Positions 7,873-15,291 of a DNA stretch of 32,610 nucleotides are shown here, piece by piece (within the stretch, counting starts at the first letter, position 1; every line of letters starts with the position of its first letter). Origin of the DNA: an uncultured Burkholderiales bacterium (GTDB lineage Bacteria; Pseudomonadota; Gammaproteobacteria; Burkholderiales; Thiobacillaceae); contig CALHRD010000095.1 in assembly GCA_938038385.1 (NCBI GenBank), positions 1 to 32,610 of the forward strand, in the 5' to 3' direction. The notes under the pieces are model-generated. The model was not told where the DNA came from. It saw nothing but the letters and a program-made list of their open reading frames with translations, and made no database searches. Position numbers and translations under genes: made by a program.

Positions 7873-9024
7873 ATGTCCGGCATCTTCATCAGCTACCGCC
7901 GCGAGGACAGCGCAGGTTTTGCCGGACGTCTGGCTGACGCCCTGGAAAAAGGGCTCGGTTCCGAGCAGGTCTTCCGCGACGTGGACGACATCCGGCCGGG
8001 CCAGGACTTCGTCGAGGCCATCGAGAACCAGTTGCGCGCCATGGACGTGGTGCTGGTCCTGATCGGGCCGCAGTGGCCGCGAATCGCGCGCGACGGCGTG
8101 CGCCGTCTGGATGACCCGGACGATTTCGTGCGGCTGGAGGTCCGCCTGGCGCTGGCGCTGGGCAAGCCGCTGATCCCGGTCCTCGTCGGCGGCGCCCGCA
8201 TGCCGGCAGAGGCGGACCTGCCAGAGGACATCCGCGCCCTGGCCAGACGACAGGCCCTCAGCCTGTCCGACGCCGGCTGGAAGACGGACGTCGCCCGCCT
8301 GAGCGAGGCCATCCGGTCCCTGCTCGGCGGCCGTCGCTGGGTCGGCCCGGGTCGGCGCCCCCTGGCCTGGGGGCTGGCGGGGGCAGTCCTGGCCGGATTG
8401 CTGGCGATCCTGATCCTGATGCTCGCCCCCTGGCAGGCAGAGGAACCCAGTATGCCATCGCCTCCGCAGGCATCGGACAGCGCATCGACGCCATCCGGCC
8501 ACAGGCCGTCCGAGGAAACACCCCGACCGACTGTGAGCACACCCCAGCCGTCATTGCCCGCGCCACCGCGTGTCGCGCCGGTGACACCAGTGCCCGCTGA
8601 ACCGCGGCCGGCAACGATCCCTCGGGCGCAGCCGCAGTCCGCGGGGCCGAACCTCACACCCGTGCAACCGCAGCCCGTCGTCCCCCCCGCGCCATCCGGT
8701 CGCTGGACGGCCACGATCCGCTACGACTGGGGTGACACGCATCCGGAGGTGTTCGAATTCGAGGTCGCAGCGGGCGAGGTGTTCGGCACCGCCAGCTACC
8801 TGAGGACGCCGCGCGCCATTCAGGACGGCCGCATCAGCGGTAACCGTCTGAGCTTCATCACCCAGAGCCAGGAGATGCTGGGCGGCGGCGATGCGATCAG
8901 GACGGTCACGCACCGCTACCGCGGTACCCTCGAGGGGGATGTCATCCGCTTCAGCCTTGAAAGCGGCGGTGGCCACTCCATCCATGCACCGGTGCGATTC
9001 GAGGCCCGGCGCGCCACCGAGTGA
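7873..9024 (+). CDS. Transmembrane TIR protein with beta-rich exported C-terminal domain
   Basis: 383 residues from ATG 7873, with GAGG 4 bases upstream and 12 bases after the previous stop, so probably the same transcript. Residues 1-150 form a TIR domain: MSGIFISYRR, FRDVDDIRPG, DFVRLE with Glu89 as the putative catalytic residue, then LIPVLVGGARMP and LPED. A membrane span at ~164-186 is followed by a Pro/Ser/Thr-rich linker (~187-278). The C-terminal ~100 residues (from GRWTATIRYDWGD) have alternating hydrophobic residues and Gly turns typical of a beta-barrel or sandwich ligand-binding fold, with FEVAAGEVFGTASY and DGRISGNRLSF. The predicted arrangement is a cytoplasmic TIR effector tethered to an exported sensor. 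The ligand cannot be inferred. Confidence 0.87.
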   Translation: MSGIFISYRREDSAGFAGRLADALEKGLGSEQVFRDVDDIRPGQDFVEAIENQLRAMDVVLVLIGPQWPRIARDGVRRLDDPDDFVRLEVRLALALGKPLIPVLVGGARMPAEADLPEDIRALARRQALSLSDAGWKTDVARLSEAIRSLLGGRRWVGPGRRPLAWGLAGAVLAGLLAILILMLAPWQAEEPSMPSPPQASDSASTPSGHRPSEETPRPTVSTPQPSLPAPPRVAPVTPVPAEPRPATIPRAQPQSAGPNLTPVQPQPVVPPAPSGRWTATIRYDWGDTHPEVFEFEVAAGEVFGTASYLRTPRAIQDGRISGNRLSFITQSQEMLGGGDAIRTVTHRYRGTLEGDVIRFSLESGGGHSIHAPVRFEARRATE

Positions 9025-9071
9025 CGCTGCTATGCTGAGATCAAATCTGCACAGGACGGGAGGGTGACGCG

Positions 9072-10091
9072 ATGCCAGGGATCTTCATCAGCTATCGCCG
9101 CCAGGACAGCCAGAGCGCTGCCGGGCGCCTGGCCGATCATCTGCGCGAGCATCTGCCGCAGGTCACCATCTTCCGCGATGTCGAGACCATCGAACCGGGT
9201 GTGGACTTCGTCCAGGCGATCGAAAAGGCCCTGGCCAGTTGCGGCGTGATGCTGGTGGTGATCGGACCGCGCTGGCTCACCGTGACGGACGCCGCTGGGC
9301 GGCGTCGTCTGGACGATCCGCGCGACTACACCCGACTGGAGGGGGCCACCGCGTTGGGCCGGGAATCGGTGCGTGTCATCCCGGTGCTGGTGGAGGGGGC
9401 CAGCATGCCTGCGGAGACGGACCTGCCGGAGGACTTGCTGCCGCTGTGCCGGCGCAATGCCATCGAACTGACGGACAAGCGCTGGGAATACGATGTCTCC
9501 CAGCTGGTGGAGACCGTGCGCAAGGTCCTGGGCGTGGCCGCAGACTCCCCCCGGCCCGTGCCGACCATCCAACCAGCAGCACCTCCTCCGACCAGGGCGT
9601 TTGCCAGGTGGACCGTGATCGGCGGCGCGCTCCTGTTGGTCGTCGCCGGCTATCTGCTCGTCAACGGCGGCGAAGAGCCCCTCTCCGTACCGGGGCCGGA
9701 GATCACTGCCGGCAACCCCGCCATACCCGCCGACCCGTCCCCGCCGGCCGTGTCGGGCCCTGTGGCGGAACTGCCGCCGGGTATCGAGCCGACCCCCACC
9801 CAACCCGCCCAGCCGATCAATCTGACCGGACTGTGGCAGGACGACGAGGGCGGCCGGCATCAGATCGCCCAGCAGGGCAACCGCATCGCGGTGCAGGGGG
9901 TGACGCCAGAGGGAATCGTCTATGGCGCCGGCGAACTGCGGGGCCGCACCGGCTGGGTGGAGTACACCCTGAACGGCTACCCGTTGCGCGCAGCTCTGGA
10001 GGTCGCGGCCAACGGCGAACAGATGCGGGTGGTAGTCGTCGATGCAGCCACAGGGGAGCGCGACGTCCTGACCATGCATCGGATAAAGTAG
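9072..10091 (+). CDS. Transmembrane TIR protein with small exported beta-domain
   Basis: 339 residues from ATG 9072, preceded by GGGAGGG at good spacing. The TIR domain (1-150) has MPGIFISYRR, FRDVETIEPG, DYTRLE with Glu90 in the catalytic position, and VRVIPVLVEGASMP. A membrane span (~179-197) and a Pro-rich linker lead to a C-terminal domain (~250-339) beginning LTGLWQDDEGGRHQIAQQGN. That domain resembles the short beta-rich 'G-W...Q-G' modules common in exported hypothetical proteins. It is distinct from the C-terminal domains of the two preceding paralogues, so the TIR part was duplicated while the outer part changed. The 47-base gap upstream includes a slightly A/T-richer stretch (TATGCTGAGATCAAAT) that might hold a weak promoter, but I cannot show this. 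Confidence 0.87.
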   Translation: MPGIFISYRRQDSQSAAGRLADHLREHLPQVTIFRDVETIEPGVDFVQAIEKALASCGVMLVVIGPRWLTVTDAAGRRRLDDPRDYTRLEGATALGRESVRVIPVLVEGASMPAETDLPEDLLPLCRRNAIELTDKRWEYDVSQLVETVRKVLGVAADSPRPVPTIQPAAPPPTRAFARWTVIGGALLLVVAGYLLVNGGEEPLSVPGPEITAGNPAIPADPSPPAVSGPVAELPPGIEPTPTQPAQPINLTGLWQDDEGGRHQIAQQGNRIAVQGVTPEGIVYGAGELRGRTGWVEYTLNGYPLRAALEVAANGEQMRVVVVDAATGERDVLTMHRIK

Positions 10092-10095
10092 GGTC

Positions 10096-11514
10096 ATGGC
10101 GGCCGTGCAGATCAGCTTCCTGGGTTCCGCGCGCGAGGTGACCGGCGCGTGCTTCATGGTGCAGGCCGAGGGCCTGCGCTTCCTGGTCGAGTGCGGCCTG
10201 TTCCAGGGCGGCCGCGATGCGGACGTGAAAAACCGGGCCTTTCCCGCCTTCGACCCGGAGTCGATCGACTTCGTCCTGCTCACCCATGCCCATATCGACC
10301 ACTCCGGGCTGCTGCCACGGTTGGTCACATTGGGTTTCCGCGGCCCGGTCTACTGCACCCGAGCCACCGCCGACCTGCTTGCCGTGATGCTGCCGGATGC
10401 CGCCTTCATCCAGGAGAAAGAGGCGGAGTGGGCGAACTACGACCGGCGCAAGAAGAACGGCGAACTCAGGGACGAGGTGGCACCCCTGTACACCGTCGCC
10501 CAGGCCCACGCCTGTCTGCGCCGGTTGCAGGGGGTCGGCTACGACCAGGCGCTGCACCCGCATCCGCAGGTCCGGGTGCGTTTCCGCGACGCCGGCCACA
10601 TCCTCGGCTCCGCCAGCCTGGAGGTCTGGCTGGAGGCGGGCGGACACACCCGCAAGCTGGTGTTCTCCGGCGATCTGGGCATGCCCGGCCGGCCGGTGGT
10701 GAACGACCCGACGCCGATCGAGGCGGCCGACTACCTGCTGGTCGAATCCACCTACGGCAACCGCCTGCACAAGGGGATGAAGGAGACGGTCGACGAACTC
10801 GCGCACGCCGTCAACGACACCCTGGGTCGCAAAGGCGGCAACGTCATCATTCCCGCCTTCGCCGTGGGACGCACGCAGGAGATCCTCTATCTGCTCATGG
10901 ACCTGGTGCGCAAAGGGCGGCTGCCGCGCAACCTGGCAGTGTTCGTCGACTCCCCCATGGCCAGCGCCGCCACCGAGATCACCCTCAAGCACCAGGCCCT
11001 GCTCGACCCGGATACGCAGGCACTGCTGGCGTGGTTCCGATCCAGCCCGGACGCCCCCTACCTGCGGGTGACCGAGGACGTGGAGGATTCCATGGCCCTG
11101 AACAAGATCAAACAAGGGGCCGTCATCATCTCCGCCTCCGGCATGTGCGATGCCGGGCGCATCAAGCATCACCTCAAGTTCAACCTGCCGCGGCCCGAGT
11201 GCACGGTCGTCATCACCGGCTTTCAGGCGCAAGGCACCTTGGGCCGCCAACTAGTGGACGGGGCGAAGACGGTGCGCATCTTTCGCGAGGAGGTGCCGGT
11301 GCGTGCCGATCTCTACACCCTGGGCGGACTCTCCGCCCATGCCGACCGCGATGCCCTCGTCGCCTGGTTGCGCCACTTCCGGCAGCCGCCGCGCAAGACC
11401 TTCGTCGTGCACGGCGAGGCGCAGACGGCCATGGGCTTCGGCGATCTGATCCGCGATGCGATGGGCTGGCCGGTCGAGATTCCCGAGGCGGGTGCGGTCC
11501 ATCAACTGGGCTGA
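10096..11514 (+). CDS. Beta-CASP metallo-beta-lactamase RNA-processing nuclease (YSH1/CPSF73-like)
   Basis: 472 residues from ATG 10096, only 4 bases after the preceding TIR stop, so translational coupling is likely. The MBL core has THAHIDHSG (the HxHxDH zinc motif), FRDAGHILGSAS and FSGDLG. The beta-CASP insert is marked by LLVESTYGNRLH, IPAFAVGRTQEILY and VFVDSPMA, with SASGMCDAGRI, GFQAQGTLGR, GGLSAHAD and VVHGE in the C-terminal half. Length and motif order match bacterial and archaeal members of COG1236, zinc-dependent endo/exoribonucleases. Such genes are usually housekeeping or of unknown role. Here the gene closes an otherwise conflict-system-like operon, so it could be an RNA-degrading effector, or an unrelated gene that happens to follow. 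The enzyme family is certain; membership of the system is not. Confidence 0.92.
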   Translation: MAAVQISFLGSAREVTGACFMVQAEGLRFLVECGLFQGGRDADVKNRAFPAFDPESIDFVLLTHAHIDHSGLLPRLVTLGFRGPVYCTRATADLLAVMLPDAAFIQEKEAEWANYDRRKKNGELRDEVAPLYTVAQAHACLRRLQGVGYDQALHPHPQVRVRFRDAGHILGSASLEVWLEAGGHTRKLVFSGDLGMPGRPVVNDPTPIEAADYLLVESTYGNRLHKGMKETVDELAHAVNDTLGRKGGNVIIPAFAVGRTQEILYLLMDLVRKGRLPRNLAVFVDSPMASAATEITLKHQALLDPDTQALLAWFRSSPDAPYLRVTEDVEDSMALNKIKQGAVIISASGMCDAGRIKHHLKFNLPRPECTVVITGFQAQGTLGRQLVDGAKTVRIFREEVPVRADLYTLGGLSAHADRDALVAWLRHFRQPPRKTFVVHGEAQTAMGFGDLIRDAMGWPVEIPEAGAVHQLG

Positions 11515-11681
11515 GAGCGGCGCTACCCGGCAGCCCAGACAATCAGGTCGATGGCGCCGCGGCGGGGGCTGCCGCGAGGGGTGCGAGGCAACGGGGCCAA
11601 AGGCGAGAGAGCCATGGCGAAAGAACCGAAGGCACCCGTGGACCCGGTTGTTGCCTCCTTGCAGATGGACGCCAATCGACA

Positions 11682-11700
11682 CCCACCCGGTCCGGGTGGG
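11682..11700. repeat. 19-nt perfect palindrome upstream of cytochrome c gene
   Basis: CCCACCCGGTCCGGGTGGG is symmetrical around one central T at 11691. It lies 167 bases after the nuclease gene and 100 bases before the cytochrome start. As RNA it would form a strong GC hairpin, but no T-run follows on either strand, so it is not a classical intrinsic terminator; an operator or Rho-assisted stop is possible. Between it and the cytochrome gene an A/T-rich tract (11729-11760) contains TAAAAT and TATGCT, possible -10 elements, but no clear -35 box. The rest of 11515-11800 shows no gene I can support. Confidence 0.5.
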
Positions 11701-11800
11701 ATACACATCAGTCGGCGGGGTGGTCCGGTAAAATCAGAATATGCTAACGCAATAGCAAAACTTACCAACCTGTCCTGTCAACCCCTCCAAGGAGAACGTC

Positions 11801-12163
11801 ATGAAAAAAGCCCTGTTGATGTCTGCCCTCGCAGTTGGAATCAGTATGCCCGCCATGGCCGGCGATCCGGTCGCCGGCCAGCAGAAGGCCGGCGCCTGCA
11901 TCGTCTGTCACGGCACCACCGGCTTCCCGGGCATCTTCTATAGCTATCAGCTGGCTGGTCGCAATGCCGACAAGCTGACCGTCAAGACCAACAAGTACCG
12001 CACCGGCAAGATCCTGCACCCGATCATGAACCTGGCGGTGCTGCCACTGACCGACAAGGACGTGGAAGACATCTCCGCCTACTACCAGTCCCTGCAGCAG
12101 CCGGTCATGATCCCCTTCGTCGCCATCAAGGGTGACGACGACGAGCCCACCCAGGCCAAGTAA
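11801..12163 (+). CDS. Small periplasmic c-type cytochrome
   Basis: 120 residues from ATG 11801, with AAGGAG 8 bases upstream. A Sec signal peptide (MKKALLMSALAVGISMPAMA, cleavage before Gly21) precedes a single haem-binding site CIVCH (Cys33, Cys36, His37). Met76 in ILHPIMN is the probable sixth ligand, so this is a class I monohaem cytochrome of the c4/c5/c553 type. It would shuttle electrons in the periplasm. The acidic tail (GDDDEPTQAK) is exposed and flexible. No oxidase or dehydrogenase partner is adjacent, so its redox partners cannot be named. It appears to be a single-gene unit. Confidence 0.9.
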   Translation: MKKALLMSALAVGISMPAMAGDPVAGQQKAGACIVCHGTTGFPGIFYSYQLAGRNADKLTVKTNKYRTGKILHPIMNLAVLPLTDKDVEDISAYYQSLQQPVMIPFVAIKGDDDEPTQAK

Positions 12164-12258
12164 GGCCGTTCCATATTGCCCTGCGGGGCATCCCTCATGT
12201 GCACGTCTCGCTCATACACTCCGGGCGGGGCGTGCCTGAGATCACCACAGGCTGTAGA

Positions 12259-12275
12259 GACCCGTTTCTCGGGTC
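12259..12275 (+). other. Short hairpin in the leader of the Hsp15-like gene
   Basis: GACCCG-TTTCT-CGGGTC forms a perfect 6-bp stem with a 5-base loop, ending 33 bases before the hslR-like start. No T-run follows. It could be a leader structure or chance in GC-rich DNA. Confidence 0.25.
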
Positions 12276-12308
12276 CCGGATCACCCCCTGCAGCAGACGG
12301 CCTCCCGC

Positions 12309-12683
12309 ATGCGCATAGACAAGTGGCTGTGGGCCGCCCGCTTCTTCAAGACCCGCACACTCGCCACTCAGGCGGTGGAGGGGGGCAAGGTCAAGCTCGA
12401 CGGCGTGCGCGTCAAACCCGCCAAGGAAGTTCGACCGGGTGACCGCCTGCAGGTGCAGGTCGGAGAATACGCATGGGACCTCACCGTGGTGTCCCTGTCA
12501 GACCGGCGTGGCCCGGCGACCGAGGCCCGCACGCTTTACCAGGAAGACGAGACGAGCCGCGCCAGACGTGAGCAACAACAGCGCGACCGGGGCCTGCACG
12601 CGAGCCCTGGCGGGGACCTGAGGGGCCGTCCGACGAAGAAGTCGCGCCGGCTGATCCGCCGCTTCACCGAAGGACCGGATTGA
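12309..12683 (+). CDS. hslR: S4-domain RNA-binding protein, Hsp15-like
   Basis: 124 residues. The N-terminus MRIDKWLWAARFFKTRTLA with AVEGGKVKLDGVRVKP and VRPGDRLQV is the S4 RNA-binding fold (residues ~1-60) as found in Hsp15. The C-terminal half is highly charged (SRARREQQQRDRG, KKSRRLIRRF), as in the family. Hsp15 binds free 50S subunits carrying a stalled nascent chain with peptidyl-tRNA and helps recycle them under heat stress. The length is close to the E. coli protein. No obvious heat-shock promoter was recognised upstream. The family call is strong. Confidence 0.88.
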   Translation: MRIDKWLWAARFFKTRTLATQAVEGGKVKLDGVRVKPAKEVRPGDRLQVQVGEYAWDLTVVSLSDRRGPATEARTLYQEDETSRARREQQQRDRGLHASPGGDLRGRPTKKSRRLIRRFTEGPD

Positions 12684-12765
12684 CCGGGCGGTAAAGCAAA
12701 GAACCTGTATCCGTGTCGATCACGCCCAACCTTGCGGAGGCCAGACTCGCAGGTCGGACTCGCAG

Positions 12766-12870
12766 GTCAGGCTTCAGTCCGACGCTTTCCCGACGCTTTC
12801 GTTGTCGGGCTGAAACCCGACCTACGGACCATGCTGGGGGGTCGGGCTGAAACCCGACCCACGGACCATG
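12766..12870. repeat. REP-like hairpin repeats (two near-identical copies and one diverged)
   Basis: Two 30-nt units at 12804-12833 and 12841-12870 differ at a single base and lie 37 nt apart. Each holds the hairpin GTCGGG-CTGAAA-CCCGAC followed by C(T/C)ACGGACCATG. A diverged third hairpin, GTCAGGCTTCAGTCCGAC, lies at 12766-12783, preceded by a doubled GACTCGCAGGTC motif (12744-12768). The pattern (short GTCGGGCT...CCGAC palindrome in an intergenic space) matches REP-type elements scattered in gammaproteobacterial genomes. No RAYT transposase gene is in the window. Confidence 0.7.
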
Positions 12871-12939
12871 TGGTGTGAGGACCACGGATTCAGGAAAGAA
12901 GATTGTCAGCGGGCCATGCGGCAGGCTATTTTTCGACCT

Positions 12940-14202
12940 ATGGACCAATACGACCTGATCATCGTCGGCGGCGGCATCAGCGGACTGACCCTGGCCTGCA
13001 GGGCGGTCTACGGCAACCGGCTGTCCATCCTGGTCCTGGAGAAGGAAGAGCGACTGGGCGGCAGCCTGCATACCTGGCGGGTGGGGAGCGATTTCTGGGT
13101 CGAACTCGGTGCCCACACTGCATACAACTCCTACAAGAACCTCCTCCAGGTGCTGCAGGAGAGACAGGGTTTGGACCGGCTCACACGGCGGGCCAAGTTG
13201 GGTTACCGCTTCCTGAACGAGGATCGTCTGCAGTCCCCCATTGCCAGACTGGGCTGGTTCGAACTGATGACCAGCCTGCCCTTCGGCCTCATGCGCGGGC
13301 AGGAGGGGGCCTGCCTGGCCGAGTACTATGGCGCCCTGTTCGGCCGGCGCAACTATGCGCGTCTGCTCGCTCCCGCCTTCGCGGCCGTGCTGTCCCAGCC
13401 GGCAGACGGCTTTCCGGCGCAATGGCTGTTCCGGCGCAAACCGCGCATGAAGGAGGCGCCGCGCAAATACACCTGGCCCACAGGCCTGCAGGGGCTGGCC
13501 GAGGCCCTGGTCGAGGAGGCCCCCTTCGAGGTCAGGACCGGCGTGGGGGTGACCGCGGTGCGCAGAAAGGCGGATGGCTACGAGATCGACGCCGGTGGCC
13601 GCAGCATGCATTGCCGCTACCTCGCCATGGCAACTCCGCCCGACGTGGCGGCACACCTGCTCCTGGACGGTCATCCCAGGCTGGCCACCAGGCTGAGCGC
13701 CATACCCATGGCCGAGATCGAATCCATGGCGGTGGCGGTTGCGGCAGAGAAGGTCAAACTGCCCCAGCTTGCCGGCCTCATCGGTGTGAACGATGTCTTC
13801 TACTCCGTTGTCAGCCGTGATTACCTGGCGCATCCCAGGCTCCGCGGTTTTACCTTCCATTTCCGCCCGCACCGGTTGGACCGGGATGCGAAACTCACCC
13901 GCATTTGCCAGGTGCTGGGAATTACAGCGGACGACCTCATGGCCCAGCGCGAGGTGTGCAACCGTCTGCCCGCCCTGGAGGTCAGCCATGTCAGTCTGAT
14001 GGAGGAGGTCAACGACCTGATCAAGGGCCGGCGGCTGTTTCTCACCGGCAATTATTTCCAGGGCATGTCCATCGGTGATTGCGCCGATCGGTCGACCCGG
14101 GAGGCGTATCGATTGCTCAAGACCGTCAAGAAGCACGCCGGGTCTCACCCGGCTGTACCCGATACCCCGACGACAGGTGGGGTGACGGTCGTGGACGCCT
14201 GA
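12940..14202 (+). CDS. FAD-dependent amine-oxidase-fold protein, protoporphyrinogen oxidase-like
   Basis: 420 residues from ATG 12940 (MDQYDLIIVGGG), the start that puts the Rossmann motif at the N-terminus. The frame is open back to 12868, but that ATG lies inside the REP-like repeat; 12916 is an alternative. The dinucleotide-binding motif GGGISGLTLA is followed by LEKEERLGGSLHTW and FWVELGAHTAYNS. Near the C-terminus FLTGNYFQGMSIGDCADRS resembles the FAD-contacting GNYxxGVSxGDC segment of protoporphyrinogen IX oxidase. The family oxidises protoporphyrinogen in haem synthesis or related polycyclic substrates. The N-terminal ELGAH departs from the usual PPO pattern, so the substrate is uncertain. 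The DJ-1 gene begins 24 bases downstream and may be co-transcribed. Confidence 0.78.
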   Translation: MDQYDLIIVGGGISGLTLACRAVYGNRLSILVLEKEERLGGSLHTWRVGSDFWVELGAHTAYNSYKNLLQVLQERQGLDRLTRRAKLGYRFLNEDRLQSPIARLGWFELMTSLPFGLMRGQEGACLAEYYGALFGRRNYARLLAPAFAAVLSQPADGFPAQWLFRRKPRMKEAPRKYTWPTGLQGLAEALVEEAPFEVRTGVGVTAVRRKADGYEIDAGGRSMHCRYLAMATPPDVAAHLLLDGHPRLATRLSAIPMAEIESMAVAVAAEKVKLPQLAGLIGVNDVFYSVVSRDYLAHPRLRGFTFHFRPHRLDRDAKLTRICQVLGITADDLMAQREVCNRLPALEVSHVSLMEEVNDLIKGRRLFLTGNYFQGMSIGDCADRSTREAYRLLKTVKKHAGSHPAVPDTPTTGGVTVVDA

Positions 14203-14226
14203 AGACACGACTCAAGGAGCATCGCG

Positions 14227-14784
14227 ATGCCGACTGTACTGGTTCCCCTGGCGCCGGGTTTCGAGGACCTCGAGGCCACCACCATCGTTGACATCCTGCG
14301 CCGTGCCGGCGTCGAGGTGATCACTGCCGGCCTGGTATCCGGACTGGTGCAGGGCAGCCGGGGCCTGCGCGTCCAACCCGACGCGTACCTGGACGAAGTG
14401 CTGGACCGGGAGTTCGACATGATCGCTCTGCCCGGGGGATTGCCGGGGTCGGAGCACCTGAAGAACGACCCGCGCGTTCAGACCCTGCTCAAGCGCCTGT
14501 CCGCAGAGGGGCGCGTCACGGCCGCCATCTGCGCCGCCCCCATGGCACTGGCCGCAGCCGGTCTGCTCGACGGCAGGCGCGTCACCGGCTACCCCGGCGT
14601 GGTGGACAAACTTGGATTGCCCGGCACGGTCTATCTCGACGATCCGGTGGTGGTGGACGGCAGGGTGGTCACCTCGCGCGGACCGGGCACTGCCATGGAT
14701 TTTGCCCTGACGCTGGCGGAACTGCTGGTTGGCCGGGAAGCGCGTGACCGGGTCGAGGCCGCCCTGGTGCGGCCCAGGCATTGA
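14227..14784 (+). CDS. DJ-1/PfpI family protein (YajL-like)
   Basis: 185 residues from ATG 14227 with AAGGAG upstream. The DJ-1 fold is shown by VLVPLAPGFEDLEATTIVDILRRAG, LPGGLPGSEHLKND and the nucleophile elbow AAICAAP with Cys102; Glu13 is the conserved acid that tunes it. TSRGPGTAMDFALTL near the end is typical of the YajL/DJ-1 branch. Family members act in redox stress defence, with glyoxalase- or deglycase-like activities reported and debated. It lies in a compact + strand run between a flavoprotein and a CBS protein. Confidence 0.92.
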   Translation: MPTVLVPLAPGFEDLEATTIVDILRRAGVEVITAGLVSGLVQGSRGLRVQPDAYLDEVLDREFDMIALPGGLPGSEHLKNDPRVQTLLKRLSAEGRVTAAICAAPMALAAAGLLDGRRVTGYPGVVDKLGLPGTVYLDDPVVVDGRVVTSRGPGTAMDFALTLAELLVGREARDRVEAALVRPRH

Positions 14785-14811
14785 ATCGCTTGCAATCTCA
14801 GGAGGCTGGCC

Positions 14812-15249
14812 ATGTTCATACGCGATGTAATGTCCGTGAAGGCGGGGAGCGAGATCGTCGGCATCGGGCCGGGTGCCCCCATCTCCGAAGCCGTGAAGCG
14901 CATGGTGGAGAAGGACATCGGCTCCCTAGTGGTGATGCATGACGGCAGGATGGTGGGCTTCATCACCGAGCGCGACATCATGCGCGGCATGCACGCCCAC
15001 GGCTGCTCGCTGGCCGACGTCAAGGTCAGCGAGCTGATGGAGAAGGAGCCCATCATCTGCAACCCTGAGGACAGCGTGGACTATGCGCGCGACGTCCTGA
15101 CCAAGAGCCGCCTGAGTCATCTGGTGGTGATGGACGACAATCAGCTCATGGGTGTGATCTCCTTCCACGACGTCGCCAAGGCCTGTCTGAAACAGGCCAA
15201 TTTCGAGAACTCCCTGCTCAAGCGCTATATCCGCAACTGGCCGGAGTGA
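14812..15249 (+). CDS. Two-CBS-domain protein
   Basis: 145 residues from ATG 14812 with AGGAGG upstream. The protein is a Bateman module: CBS1 (~1-65: VMSVKAG, ISEAVKRMVEKDIGSLVVM, GFITERDIMRG) and CBS2 (~72-130: VSELMEKEPIICNPEDSV, SHLVVMDDNQLMGVISFHDV). There is no attached catalytic domain. Stand-alone CBS pairs usually bind adenine nucleotides and regulate partners in trans. The partner is not evident from the neighbours, though the DJ-1 gene lies 27 bases upstream. The gene converges with the DsrE-like gene. Confidence 0.92.
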   Translation: MFIRDVMSVKAGSEIVGIGPGAPISEAVKRMVEKDIGSLVVMHDGRMVGFITERDIMRGMHAHGCSLADVKVSELMEKEPIICNPEDSVDYARDVLTKSRLSHLVVMDDNQLMGVISFHDVAKACLKQANFENSLLKRYIRNWPE

Positions 15250-15291
15250 TGCCGGCCGACGGGAGACGCGGGGACATGCCGGCCGCCGAAT

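Noticed and set aside
11551-11943. Possible small gene between nuclease and cytochrome
   Set aside because: Overlaps the cytochrome gene heavily, crosses the palindrome, and shows no protein-like pattern.
12841-12870. CRISPR-like repeat array
   Set aside because: Only two close copies, 7 bases apart, each a self-hairpin; no spacers of normal size and no cas genes.
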